Shown: positions 27,101-40,061 of the stretch, piece by piece
Layout: each line of letters starts with the position of its first letter
How positions within the stretch are numbered: position 1 is the first letter of the stretch
Assembly (NCBI GenBank): GCA_013399855.1
Contig: VXAY01002359.1
Span: 817,776 to 881,775 of the forward strand
Source: Oxyruncus cristatus
Lineage: Eukaryota > Chordata > Aves > Passeriformes > Cotingidae
Direction of reading: 5' to 3'
Length of the DNA stretch: 64,000 nucleotides
Program-made: the position numbers and the translations under genes
Notes under the pieces: model-generated
Told to the model about the DNA's origin: nothing
Seen by the model: only the letters and a program-made list of their open reading frames with translations
Database searches by the model: none

Positions 27101-30100
27101 ATTGAGCATGTCACCTACAGAGACCACTGCATATACTTTTTTCCAGTTTGTAGCTAATATTTGTCCATGAGTGGGAATAGCACAGAAGGGATGAAAGGAG
27201 TCCAGCACAGCTCAGCCATCAAAAGTTGAGCATTGATCATACCCATGCTTGAAGTTAACAGGTGTTCAGATTTCTAGAGATTCTATATTTCTGTGTCTGC
27301 CAATCAATGGAACTTAATATACTGTCTGAGGATTTCCATAATAAAAAAGATCCTGTTGAGAGATGAGGGCAATAGGACAACAAAAGGCCTTGAATGAGAC
27401 AACTTCTATTAACAATGGAGAATTTGGGATCATGGTGGAATCATATCAAATACAGAACTCCTTCAAGCTTAAATGCAGGTATAAGATGCTGCACTGCACC
27501 ACCAAGAGACTGGGGTCTGTTTCCCAAACAGTTTCTACCATATGATTCTCTATACCTGCACTGTTACCACGTCAGAACACTACACCCAGTTTGTAGAGTC
27601 GTGACAGAAATCAGTGTTTGTACATGTGTTATAGCTCTAAAACGTTCAGCTAGAATGTTCCATGACTGTAACATTTAGCTATTCTTGTATATGGCTCCTG
27701 GAAGATCAAGTTTTTTAAGTCAGAGCCTAAAAAATACACTCCTCTCCCACACACATTGTCTTTATGTACATATAGGACAGCAACATTCAAGAGTTGTCCT
27801 GCTGGCAGCACAAACATTGGAGATTAAAGTAAAATGCAATATGCTGCAAATAAATAAAAGTTTAAGAGTTTTTCCCAGTGAAAGCTTTTCAAATAGAAGT
27901 ATCATACGCTTAAAATCATACATTTCTTTCATTTAAAAATCAGAAGGAAAAAGTCAGACTTCTTAGAATTTGGAATGTTCTGCAATTATTTATTTCACAT
28001 TAAACTTGGCATATCATTGGGTTAATTAGCCCTGTTGATACCATCTTGCTACTGAGATGTTTCATGTCTAGTTTTACATTAGACACCACATATTAGTCAC
28101 AGTAGCCCACTCCCTCCCAGTCTTACTTATGAGTATAATTGACTACATTTAGTCTATATTTAACCCTCCATATTGTTTGTTGCCCAGCCTATGGATACAA
28201 CAAGTTGCCTTCCCAGCTTTTCATCTAATGTTTTCAGACTTTCTCTGAAGTTCTGAAGCTGCACACACACTCAGCAGAAACAGCAATATTTAAGTCAGAA
28301 AACAACACTAACAAGGTGAAAAACAAGTGCATCTCATTCTTCAGTGGGGCATCTCCTCTTCACGTGGATTGATAAGAAAAAAGAAGCAGGATATTACTTT
28401 CCAAATGGTCAATATCAGAATACAATACTTTCAGGAATGAAGGGAAGTCTTAAAGGCAGGAAATTTGGTTTGGGGTTTCAGCCTTGGCATGGATTTTTAT
28501 GGCAGAAACAATAGTGAATTACTTTGGAAAGATCAAAAATCCAGTTAAAAAAGCAGCTGTACTATTTGACATAGACTATTTCAGCATTCTTGCAGAATGC
28601 CAAAATACAAGGATATGTTCACTTTTTTTTTGTGTATGTTCTCTTTTTTGTATTTCCAGAGATCTGAATTGGTTTTGTACAATGGTAGGGCTTCCCCAAG
28701 ACAGAGAGGACTTCCTGCTGCTGACAGTATAGCCAAATGAATGGGAAATGTGGGTTTTTAATCTCTCAAGAAGGAGAAAAACTTTTCTAATCCACTATTT
28801 TCTACACAATCAGTACAAATGCAGAATACCAAAAGGCAAAATGGTTTAAAGAGGACAATTTAGGACAAGGAATTTCTGAATACCTTTTGCTTAAGAAAAG
28901 TGTCTTGAAACAAACATTTAGCCACAGCTGAGCCTTGCAGGATCACAACTTTGCACTTCGGTCACCCAAGTTCCACCTGGTTGCATGCTGGGTGGCAAAT
29001 CCCTTTTTGGGCACTAGTTTTAAATTGCTGCAGTGTTCAGACACAGCTGATGGTCAGCAGACCCTCCAGGAAAGCCCACAGGCCTGGAATTTAGCAGGCA
29101 GAGTGGTGTCACCTCCTGCTAACTCTTAGTAGCCTCCAAACAGGTAGAGATTTTAAACTGCTTGGCACTCTGTTTTCAAGACCAAAGGTGGGAAAGAAAC
29201 AACGGTCTGTGGTATCACAACTGCTTTTTCAGAAAGTCAAACATTAGAATATTTATCTAGAGTCAGTGCCCTAGAAAAATCGTCTTCTTTGCCAGATTTG
29301 CTACATGCTCTTAAGGAAGGTGTGAGCCATTACCAACAGTCTACCCACAAGCTTTGAATTTTTAGGACATCTTTGCCCCCCGAGAACAATTTGCAGGCAT
29401 TCTTTTCTTTCACACAGTTAAAGTCCTCCTTATTTCCAAAGTGAAATTCCATCCCTCTCTCAGCTCTTCAGTAGTAGTCAAAATACTATGTAATTGTGCT
29501 TGCAAAACACACAAATCACACTGATTGGGAAAGCTGGGCTGTGTGCAGGGTGGCACAGGGGGGAAACAGAAGTCCTACTGCTTCAGAAGTGGGAAGGAAG
29601 AGACACTTGGCACAGCTGCAGCCGTGGGCTGGCACTACTCTGTGCCTGGTTGTGACCTGGGTGTTCCCATAAGAGCAGTTATTTTATAAGGAAGTGAAAA
29701 GAAAAAAAGAAAAGAACAAAGGCATAAACCATGAATTTTAAGGTCTCTAACTTTATAACTCTTATGCCTCACAGAGGACATATTTTATTTCAGATTTGAT
29801 CCAGCCATTTTCCCCCTTCACAGTCTTAAAATGCTTTCCATATGTTTAACATTCTTCTAATGTATTTTCCATCTATATAATGCATTGTCTATCCTATTTC
29901 CATTCAGCCATTTTGTCTAATCAGCAGGACACTCTCTCTGATCCAATAACTAATTTGCCAGCGTTAGGCTCAAACTCCTCTGTTATCTAGGAGTACTCCT
30001 ATTACTAAGAGCAATTTGCTAATACACTAAAGGTAGCACTGCAGATGCTGGTGTCCTTGCTTTTGCAATATTAATTACTAAGAATCATATTCCACAATGC

Positions 30101-31605
30101 TCTAGGTTACAGCTGCCCCAAAACATATGCTTATAATTTCCTCCTGGGTTGAAACTTCTCCAGCATAAATTATTTTCTTGTGATCCCAATCTGTGTAAGT
30201 GTTCTGGTGCCCAGGACAGTCTGAAGTATATTGGATTGCATTTGTTTCAATTTAGCAGTCCTTGTTGATTAATAGCTCTTAACTCATCTCCTCACACAAT
30301 TTCCTCCAAGTATTCAGATAATCCATCTTCCACTGCCAGCGTTAAATTAAAGTATCATCTTCCCTTTAGAGAATATCATGGAGAGGCTCCCACTCCCCAG
30401 AACTAATACAGTATTTCATACCTCTGTATCCTAGTTCTTCTTACTCAAGCCATCCACAGCCTAATGAACTTCTATTGTTCCCCTTCGGGAGCTCTTCATC
30501 CTCCAGACCATTCTCTGCAGAGCAGACACTTAGAGGTCTGAAGAGGGAAATAACTGGTTTACTCTGGTTTGGTTATTGGTACCAAAATGAGCAGAGAACA
30601 TCTCAGGCTCAGACATGTAAACAGGCAGCAGGGCATGGAAGTCCTGGGGGGAAGAACAGGACTTTTCAAGCATATCCTGCCCCCCCTTGGCTGCCTTCCA
30701 GACCCACAGCAGCTCTGGAACTACACTCACATGAACTCTCCCTTCGGAGCACATGGTCTGTAAACCACTTCCTTTATGTTGCCATCCAGCTTAGTGCTTT
30801 CCACACTTAGCACAATGCCAGACAGACTTAATATAACCCTTCAGAGAGGTACAGGCTGCTGGCTTCAGCTCCCTGAAGGCAGTCTTCAGAAAAGGAATAA
30901 GGTTATGTGATGTATCTTAAGTGGGCTCAGTGTGTGGGCTGAGCCAAACATCAGTTAATAGCAAACCTATCACATCAGGCTCTTCCTAGGAAATCACTGA
31001 TGGGCTGGCAGCAAGGTCTGATCATCAGAGGTGATTGGTAAGTCAAAGGGTGCCAGCATTAGGTCTTGAGACGGTGAGGTGGTCCTACATGAAATGCTGA
31101 GCATCCTCATCTCTGACAGACCCAATAATCAGGGAAAACTAGTGCAGGTAGGGATCACTGGAAGGAAGCGCCTGTGTCCCCTCTCTGGTGTGGAGGCAGA
31201 CTGCTGCACTCTCCTTTCAGACTAAACCTAAAAAATGCTTCTTCATTTTTTCTTCTCTGATGTCTATTATAGGAACTACAGAAGCATGTTCTCATTCTCT
31301 AACACTGAGCCTGTAGGAACATAAATCACCTCCAGATTGGGCTCTGCTATTCCAAAGGTCTTCACACGACGGCAGGCATTACTCAATAGCACTGTGATGG
31401 ATTTAACATGTAAAAATTAGACATGGGACAAAGAAATACAGTTAAGATTAGTGATCTGTGTGGTCCTAAAATGAGAAATTTTTTTAGTTCAAATGTGAAA
31501 GGCAAAATAAGTTACCTAGTAGAGTACTTATGAGCTCCCTCTTGAGGTCTGAGGCTTGAACTTGAAGGTGACTCAGCGGACTGGTGAAGTCAGAACAGGA
31601 GAGCA

Positions 31606-31675
31606 ATGCCTATCTTTGGAGGGGGTTTTTTATGCTATTTTTATGCTCCTTTTTTTTTTTNNNNNNNNNNNGGGG

Positions 31676-31727
<52 letters not shown>

Positions 31728-31745
31728 GCTCCTGTTCAAGTACAC
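31606..31745. other. 11-N gap and 47-base poly-T run, probable misjoin
   Basis: Eleven N at 31661-31671 are preceded by an 11-base T run. They are followed by six G (31672-31677) and a 47-base T run (31678-31724). The motif ATGCTCC lies just before the left T run and again just after the long T run. This suggests the two sides are the same locus read twice, or a homopolymer-driven artefact. The frame spanning it (31606-31869) is not a gene. Confidence 0.85.
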
Positions 31746-34700
31746 TGAACTAGAAAGCATGAAATCCTCTGGAGTAATTTTCATAGTCCATAATTTTGGA
31801 GCTGTTTTAAATGAAGTACACTACGACAGCTTCTGGGAGACTATGAGTTTTCCCAGACCCTTTGACTAACACTGACTTAATTTTGAAGAGTAAGTGGTGT
31901 TCTAGGCTGATACCCAGAACATGGGATTACCCTCCACTAGCAAAGAGTGTGACCACCTTGGTGACTTGCAAACTGGCATTTAAAGAGACTTGAGGGAACA
32001 CTGGCTGTGTCACTACTTCCTACCAGACCCTGCCTCCCCCACCAGGCTGTGTGAATGTGGTCCAAAGGACTTACCACGTGTGGCCATAATCCACAGCCCA
32101 AGACCTATTAACAATCACCACTCTAGAGTCTGCCCTCTCATCAACTCCTTCCCTTTCTACTAGAGAGAGCCTTGATTCAGGGATAGAGTTCAGTCAGGTG
32201 CAACATGCAGACAGTATATAAAAAAAGACACACAGCACTGCTGCTCTAGTCAGTCAATAACACACCATTAAGTACAACTACCAGTGTGTAGATCCAAAGC
32301 ACCAAGTCCAGAGTAACCTTTTCCACTTATTTAGTCACTCTTCTTTAACATATTTTCCTTATAATCATGTGCTTCAGCTCCCATCATCACCTATCAGCAC
32401 ATATAGTATAATTTGAAAGTTGAATTTGCCTATTTCCTCATCTACCTATCATCTTTGCAGAGGTATCTGTGGTAGATCATTGCTAGACATCCTTCTTGTT
32501 AGTCTTATCCTAACACCTACCAGTCATGTTCTTAAGCACCCATCACTTCAGCTCTCCAGCCAGAACAGTTATCTTCTTGTCTCTTGTGCCAGCTCAGCAT
32601 TGGGTTCCCCATTTCTACTAAAATTAGCAAGGCTTAGCAGCTATGTGCCTTTGAGAGTTCCAGTCCATCTTTCCACAGCTTATGGAGACAAACTGCACAG
32701 GGCACAAAGTAACCATCATGCTAGAACAAGTAAAACCCCCAGCACCTTGGTATTAAAGTACCTTAGAGAGAAACTCTACTAACCTTCTATACACACTATC
32801 ATTCTCAGTAGCTCAATAGAGCAAGTTCCTCCTGCACAGTGAGCGCTTACTGTTACCAAAGCTGATTTAATTAATTGTTCTGAATAAATTCTGACAACTT
32901 ACTGAAGCTCTGGAAAGAACGTAACAGTGAAGGAAACAATTCTGCATGTTAGTGGCTGTACAATCTGTTCATCCTGCTGCGCGCATCAAACTTGACAGCC
33001 ATTTTCAGAACCAAAGTAACTCACTTTAAGTTTGCATTACAGGAAACTTTCGAATATAGAAATGCCAAAATAGAAGAACATTCCCCTCCAAACAATGATG
33101 CCAAAAGTGCTGAAAATGGACTGTTTCAATTATTTTAAACCTTATGCTTGGGTGGGGCTGAGGAGGGATTGCCCAATATGTAGTTCCTCGGAGCATCAGT
33201 AGGTTGCAGCAGAGTGCTAAACACAACCTGAAACGAGGGTGTTAAAGGACAGGAGCACCACCGGATACTGCTGTGACAAAATGTGCACGAAGTCAACATG
33301 GTGATACAGAGGCATCTGGGAGAATTTTGCTCAACAGACTTCAACAATAAGAAGGTGGGCTTAAAATTACCATACACCCAGAGCTTGTTCTTTCTTAGGA
33401 TGCCAATGTCAGTCTTTGAGCCTCATCAGCCAGTGACATGATGGATTGACATCACTGATTTGGAAAAGTGATGTTTTATTTCTGTGGTACCAGCTCTGCA
33501 GTCTGGTTTTGATTAAGGAAGGGGAATGCTGGGGTTAGATTCTTTTCATTTTAGAGTACCACAGTGAAATCCAGCAATTTATGGGAAAAAGAAAATAAGG
33601 AAAATAAAAGCAACAGATTAATATGAGACAGTAGATGTATAAAAAGGAGAACAACATAGATAAAAAGTAAATTTTGGCAAAGAAAAAACAACATAATCTA
33701 GTACTCCAATAATAAAGCCACCATAAAGAATTGTTTCTCTCTTGATGATACATTTGGCTATAACAAAAACCAGTATTTCAATCAAAGCTCCCAGCAGTTA
33801 TTAGTGGAGTCTCTGTTCCCTTCAACTGTCCTTTTTCTCTAATTTGATTGTAAATAATAACTCCACAGCTGTGTCTTCTGTAACCAGTTCCATCTCTCTA
33901 GGTTCCTATATTTAGACTACATACAAGCATGCACAAAAAGTAACAAAGACATAAAGAGTGCTGCTTAGCCTTTAGCAAAATCATACAAAAGAGCTAATGA
34001 AGCTCACTCTAATAAGCTTTACTGAATGACCAGCTGTAAACCTTCGTTTGTATTCCACAAGAGGAATACTCGGTGGCGAGGAGAATGTTACCCTTCCTCT
34101 AAAGGTATCGAGTTACTCCCTTTCCAAGTATCACACTTCAATAAGCAGCAGAGATTTCTCACGAACTGAAACCATGCCACTGCAGCAAATGATCCTGTGC
34201 AACTGGTTGCACAAAGAAATTTCAGGAGATAAAATTTTTGCTGCTTTTTCTACTCTAAGCCAGCCAGCAGGCTACCTAAAAAATAAACATAGCCATGTTG
34301 GTGCTGATAACAGCATCATATCCTCCACTAAAGCCACTATTCCTGCGCTATTGTGCTACCAATGAAGACAGTGGGCAGCAATTATTCCAGCTGCAAGGGA
34401 AACAGTCAAGACTTTGGGATTCATGCTTCTCTACTATAAACATGTGGAGCCTCTGGCCAACATCATTTTATGGAAACCTTGGCATATCCCTTGTCCCCAT
34501 AAGCAAGTGGTATCCGAGAAGCCGTGTATTGGGTTACTCAAGAGTTTACACAGCAGTGTTACAGCACTGACACTTGCCTGAAAGCAGGGCACATCCAGAA
34601 AGATACAACTTCCTCTAACAAGCAAATGAATTGTATCTGTCCACTGCTAGCACTGCCTACTCCTGACAGAGCACGGGACCAGAGCACACCAAAGGAATGA

Positions 34701-37700
34701 GGGCAGAGCTAATGGCTTCCCTTTTCCCAACCACCCCAGGGGGCAGCTGTCAGATACAGACATCTGTTCCCAGTGCCAACATGGCAATACTAGGGCACTT
34801 TAATATTGTGGCACGGAGGGCAGACACCTCACAGTTAGCCAGACTTGTTACCTGCAGCTGGCTGGCTGCTTTAGGGGCCAACACAGCAAACTAAATACAC
34901 TCAAAAAATGAAGTGACCTTTGTGGAGGGCCACCAGAATGGTCAGGGGGTAGGTTCATTTCCTTCCTGTACGTTGTGGAATTGAATGTAGACTGTTCTCT
35001 GGAGCAACAAGAGGATGATAACTGGTGCATATTTGCACAGACTAACCTCAGCTGCTCGAGCTGGATTCTTGTGTAAGGAAGTTATGAGACCTAAGCTAAT
35101 ACACTTCTGCTTGCTAGTTAGTAATCCATTTTGCAGAGGACGATGCTGGCCAGGAGCCTACCAAGACACTCCGTGCTTTCAAAATGCTGAGGCAACATGG
35201 GGAAATGAGGTACAAACCCCTTAAATAAGGCAGCTATATTTAGACTGTGGGAGTTATAGTACTGTCCTCCACCTGGAGTTATTCCAATTGTGCATAACAA
35301 GAGTTGGAAAAGAGCCCAGATAGACAGAATAGAGAATTTACCCCCTCGCCCCCTCCCAAGAACATACTTCTCTGGAAGTTTCATCAGCTTCTATAGCAAA
35401 AGGTGTATAGTCATATCCAAAGAGGCTTGGAACAGTGGTTGACTGGAAAGTACCAGTAAGTAAAAGCTTCCATCCACACAGGTAACCTACCAAGCAAATA
35501 CATCTTGATGGAAATATCTAACCACTCTCTTTTGAACCCAGAAAATACTTCTTTTAGGTCTTCTGTGTAACTGCTAAGATAACTAATGTGTAATTTCTGT
35601 TTCTGACCAAACGTTGAACTTTCTTCCTCTGGAAAATGCAAGCTCTCCAAAACTAGAATTTCCCCCTTAAAATAATAGCCTGGTGGGAAGGAACATGGGA
35701 AAGAAAGGGTCATATTCCCTTCTGTTTGGGTCAGTGTCCTGAACATGAAATCACACAATTTCCCTTTCCATACAGAGGCCCTTACCTGTATCTGTGACGT
35801 GGCACTTAGCAGCACATGATTAAGTTCAAGGGCAGATTAAATGGTCCATTTCCACATAGAAACAGTAAAAAAGCTACTCTTCTCTGTGAAAGGTTTTTAA
35901 TGTGAAAGCTAGCAGGGACAGAAAACACATAACAAGCATTTGAGAGGGAAATATCAGACCTTTGTGATTCGTGGTCAAACACATCTTGTTACCAGAATGA
36001 TAAATTCAATGTATTTTTTTAAAAGGAAGCTATAATATTAGCAGTAGACTTTATAGAGTCTGCCTCTCTCCTGCTGGAACTCTTTCATTTTGGGTATATA
36101 ATTAAATATTCACTGAGCCAAAGAGGACTACAAAGAAAGGGAGAATTGTGAACAGGAAAACCAAGGCAGAAAAACTCTTTTCAAAAAAAAACATGCTAAA
36201 AGAGTCATGCAGAATTACGAGAGCAATTAATTTTATTATTTAATCCAAAGGGTTAGCCTGGCCCTGGGGTCCTCATCTGAAAGCTTTACATTCTTGAAAT
36301 TCAACAGCCACAAACAAGGTAAAGAAACAAGGGGAGCAGTATAAATTTAGTCCTAGTAGAATACTCAGTTCTGGTTACCATAGCAGTACCTACGTTATTT
36401 TTCTGGATGTAAAGTAGACAGAGAAGGAACAGCTAGCTTCTCTTTTATTTTATATAAGTCTTTAATAATGCTATACTTATTAACATGATTTCATTGTGAA
36501 TGCTCCCTATACCACGTTTCAAACTAAGAATAAAACTGTCCCCAATCTACAGGGTGATTTGAATGCAGTAAAGCTAAAACAAACCCACTCCCTTTCATTA
36601 TGAAAGGAAAAAAAGAACAATATTAATAAATCGACTACAAGAGATGAAAGGGTTTTATTCCATCTCTTTCAAAAATAAATGCTTTATTCAAGATGTGCAT
36701 GTTTTCAAGTTGTATTTTTTCCCTTGATGAATATTCCAGTATGTTTCTCAAGGTCTTGGTTTAGTGAGTATGAAAAGATGTTCACACACTTTTTATGGTA
36801 AGGAAGAATGCCAAGAATATAGTTGAAGAGGTCAGATCTGTAATATGGTAGGAGCAGTCTGGGAATTCCGAATTTCTGTCTTATTTATTGGCAGCCAATA
36901 CCAGATTTCCAGCAGAAAAGACCTTTCATCCAGAATTGAAACAACTCTGCCATAGCTTCATACTGAGAGCAAATTTGTGGCCAGTAGAGGCAATAGTAAT
37001 TCTTCAAAGGCTCCTCGGTACCCACGTAGATCCTTGGGAAACATGAGGGGTTCACTGATGTTTAATAACTACACGAGTTACAGCCTTGTCTGGGGGCCCA
37101 TGCTGGCCATTTGCCTCTCAGGAGAGACACTGCTGTAGCTCAAGAAGAAAGCCTGCGTGTTGGCAGGCTAGAAAATGAAAGAGGAGAGTCGGATTCAGAA
37201 CAGTGCAGGTCAGAAGCGAGGCCTCAGAAACGTAAATCAGATATTTGCCATTAAAATACCAGTTAGGAAAAAGGGACTGAAAACCAGTGGACCACATTTC
37301 ACTCTTAGCTCCAGCAATAATTTGGTGTTCTAGCAGTTCACTCCATTTGTCCTGGCAGCTTGCTCCCAGTAACAGCAACACCTAGCTTAGGATACCCACT
37401 GTTGAGATGTGCCAAGTGCTTTGCAGTGCACATTAATACCACTGCAGTTACTTTCACTGCTGGAAAAGTACAGCCTGAGACACAGAAGTGCTTTGCCTTA
37501 CATATGGGACAAGTTACTACAGCTGGAGTTCAAGTTTCCTGAGCGGAACCTATGGCTCTCTTCCCTTGACCTACGTGCTCTGTGAGTGGAATTGCTTTGC
37601 ACGCAGAGAAAGAAGAAAAAAACTGGCAAAAAACTTCACTCCCTCCATCTATATCCATGTTTGTGTGCAATTACAGAACACTGACCTAGAACACACTGTA

Positions 37701-38591
37701 ACAGGCTCTCTCCAGGTTCAAAAATATTGTCTGGCATGGAATTCCTTCTCTGCCTCATGCAGGATCAGTGTAATCTAAACCACTGGTACTGAACTCCCCG
37801 GGAGTAAAATGTTCTCCCCCAAGAACCAAACAGTGCAAAGATCCCAAAGACCAGTCCTTGGATGGCCAAAGCATATCTTGGATTCCCTGTTGTTGTTTTC
37901 TGCTTATGAGCCTAAGGCCTCTATACAAATACATACTTCAAACCAAGCTTGAGGAGAAGTAGAACAGGGATTTAAATATTACATTACATTATTTGGGCTG
38001 CAGGAGACTGAAATAAATCACAAATGCCTCTAAGCAAAACAAATCAAAAGTAGATACTGCAGTCTTTCAACCATAGGTAGCTTTTACCCAGGTACTGGTA
38101 CAGAGTTTCTCCCACTGAGGTCCTCACTGTACCAGTTAACTTCAAAGAGAGATACAAAATGAAAAATACATAAAACCTAACAGATCGTATACTGTTCTAT
38201 ACAGAGTAAAAAAAGCTCTGCTAAAAAAAAAAAAAAAAGAGTATTTTAGAGAAACATGTTTCTCCAGAAATAGCAGGAAAATTATTAAACATTTTGGTGC
38301 TGTATAAGAAAGAAGGTATCACACTTTCTTTGACTGTTGCAGGTTCCAGATGAGGCAGTATCGGCAATCCACAGTTGAAAGTCTGGAAAATGCAGCAGCT
38401 GAAAGTCACAGATCTTATGCTAATAGTTACAGGCATATTAGGTGTATATACTGGAAGCTGGCATACAAATCTTGCATATCAAATAATTGATAAAATATAC
38501 ACCACACTTTAAACATAGCAGGCCAAATGAACTCTAAGTCCATTTCAATACCTTGTTCAAAACAGTAGATATGAAAGTTATCTGTGATAAA
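31746..38591. other. Non-coding DNA without recognised elements
   Basis: This is AT-rich sequence with scattered short frames. The longest is 134 codons on the minus strand at 35411-35815, which simply reads through a good minus-strand donor (ACAG followed by GTAAGG, at 35785-35780). There is a 16-base poly-A run at 38223-38238. No LINE, LTR or named gene could be recognised. Confidence 0.5.
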
Positions 38592-38902
38592 TATTAAATT
38601 AGACAATTATTAAGTGCTGTTAAACCCTTTTGCACCCTTTTCTTTTGCACCCAAATCCTTTGTACCCTTACCCTTTCACATCCCCAGTCTCCATCTAAGT
38701 AATTTAAAGTTGCTTCTAATATGATTTTCCCTTGTATACTTCATCTGTGTAGTAAGCAGTAGAGTAGAGAAGTAAATAGTAGTAGAGAACCTTGCCCCAG
38801 AGTTATGGTAAAGTGTGATTTCACAAATTTATATTAAAACCTACTTTATGCCAATACATTTGATGGTGATTCTTTAAGACACCTAACCCCTCATTCACAA
38901 CA
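38592..38902. mobile_element. Diverged LTR-like repeat, copy A
   Basis: Copy A aligns with copy B (44506-44931) through a shared start around TTAAATTAG, a GCTGTTAAA block, a repeated CCCTTACCCTTTC/CATCCCC block, CTTCATCTGTGT, and a 3' part around ACAAATTTATATTAAA, CCTACTTT and GATTCTTTAAG. Identity in the best blocks is about 75-80% by eye. Copy A lacks about 120-150 bases that copy B has near its start. The ends approximate TG/TA...CA, which fits an LTR of an ancient avian ERVL-like element. That family assignment is inference. Both orientations give TG...CA ends, so strand is left open. Confidence 0.5.
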
Positions 38903-40035
38903 GGGTGAATATGTGAAACAGAACTAATTTGGTCTTCAAAAATGCAGTTGTGACAGGGTAGAGGTGGGATTACCCTATACAAGATCTTCTACGCCCAGTG
39001 GTTTAATTTTAGCTTCATTTTTTGTCTTTGCCATAGTCTGCATGAAATAAGGAGAGTGTGTTGGGTACTCAGGCCTCCAGACTAACACCTCACTTCTAAC
39101 CACTTGCCCCAAGACAGAATTAATCTTAATTCTTTCCAAGCTACCTTCCTACTCTTCCCTCTCTTGAGACTACCCAAATTCCAAGGTTTGTGTTTTCTAG
39201 AAAATGTCTATTAATAAAACAGTGACTAAGGATCACCTTGTCCCAAATCCTGCCTTTTGCACACCATCTTCATTTACTTGGGCAACTATTAGTCAAGTAT
39301 CTTTGCAGAACTCTAGCACTGCAGTCGTTTGTTGTCTTTTTATCATGTGTTTTGAATTATGGATATCTGTCAGGATTTTTTGAAAAAAGCCAATGTTTAG
39401 TGTAACTGACAGAACAGATCTCAAGATGATGAACATTTGCTCCATAAAACGGGGCTGCAGCAATCACAAAGGTCAAACTGTAATAAGAAAAATGAGGAAG
39501 AAAAAGATATATTTTTTCCCTGCCTCTTTCTCATCCTGCCTTCCCAACAGCAAAGAGCCTGTGTTTATCACATCTCCCTGCTCTCTGAGAGAAAATGATT
39601 TTTGGTTTGATAGCTGAAAGAAAAAAAATATTCTGAAAGAAATTTGATTCAATGTTAAACATTTTAGACACCAATATTATTTTGGATTCCAATAAATGGA
39701 AGACAGTTAAAACAGTCAATTTAACTCAAAATGAGATGTTTTACTTATAAATTTACAGCCTCATCTACCTACCGATATTATTTAAACTACACTTTCAAAT
39801 GACATCTCAGATGTTAAAATCAGATCTTTTGTCAGCTCCAGAATGAAACACTAAATCTAACATTTTAGCATTCCCACTTCCTTTTCTTAAAGAAAATATT
39901 TGCCAAATTTGACAAGTGTAGTTTTGCTTTTCCAGAATTTTTCTGCTTCTTAAAGTATTTATTTAAAAGTTAAACTTGGTATGACAACACAAACAACTTT
40001 TCATCATGTCAGTGAATATAAATAACTGCAATCGG

Positions 40036-40061
40036 ACCAAACAAACCAAACCAAATCAAAC
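40036..40061 (+). repeat. Short CCAAA-type simple repeat
   Basis: Imperfect ACCAA/ACAAA units run for about 26 bases. A similar AACCAAAC tract lies near 55.94 kb. Confidence 0.6.

Larger units (their letters stand above)
14871..31605. other. AT-rich intron-like or intergenic DNA
   Basis: There is no recognisable gene and no clear transposable element in this block. Open frames up to 142 codons occur (minus strand, 21034-21462), but they lack recognisable domains and supporting splice structure. Two isolated exon-like blocks (15844-16039 and 23987-24195) and a small CpG and inverted-repeat patch (23462-23506) are listed separately. Motifs resembling CATTGACTTCAATGGGA-type ancient amniote repeat ends occur near 23.23 and 23.55 kb, too degraded to call. 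Confidence 0.55.

Noticed and set aside
35411..35815. 134-codon minus-strand frame
   Set aside because: It reads straight through a strong minus-strand donor, so most of it would be intronic if that donor is used. No domain is visible.
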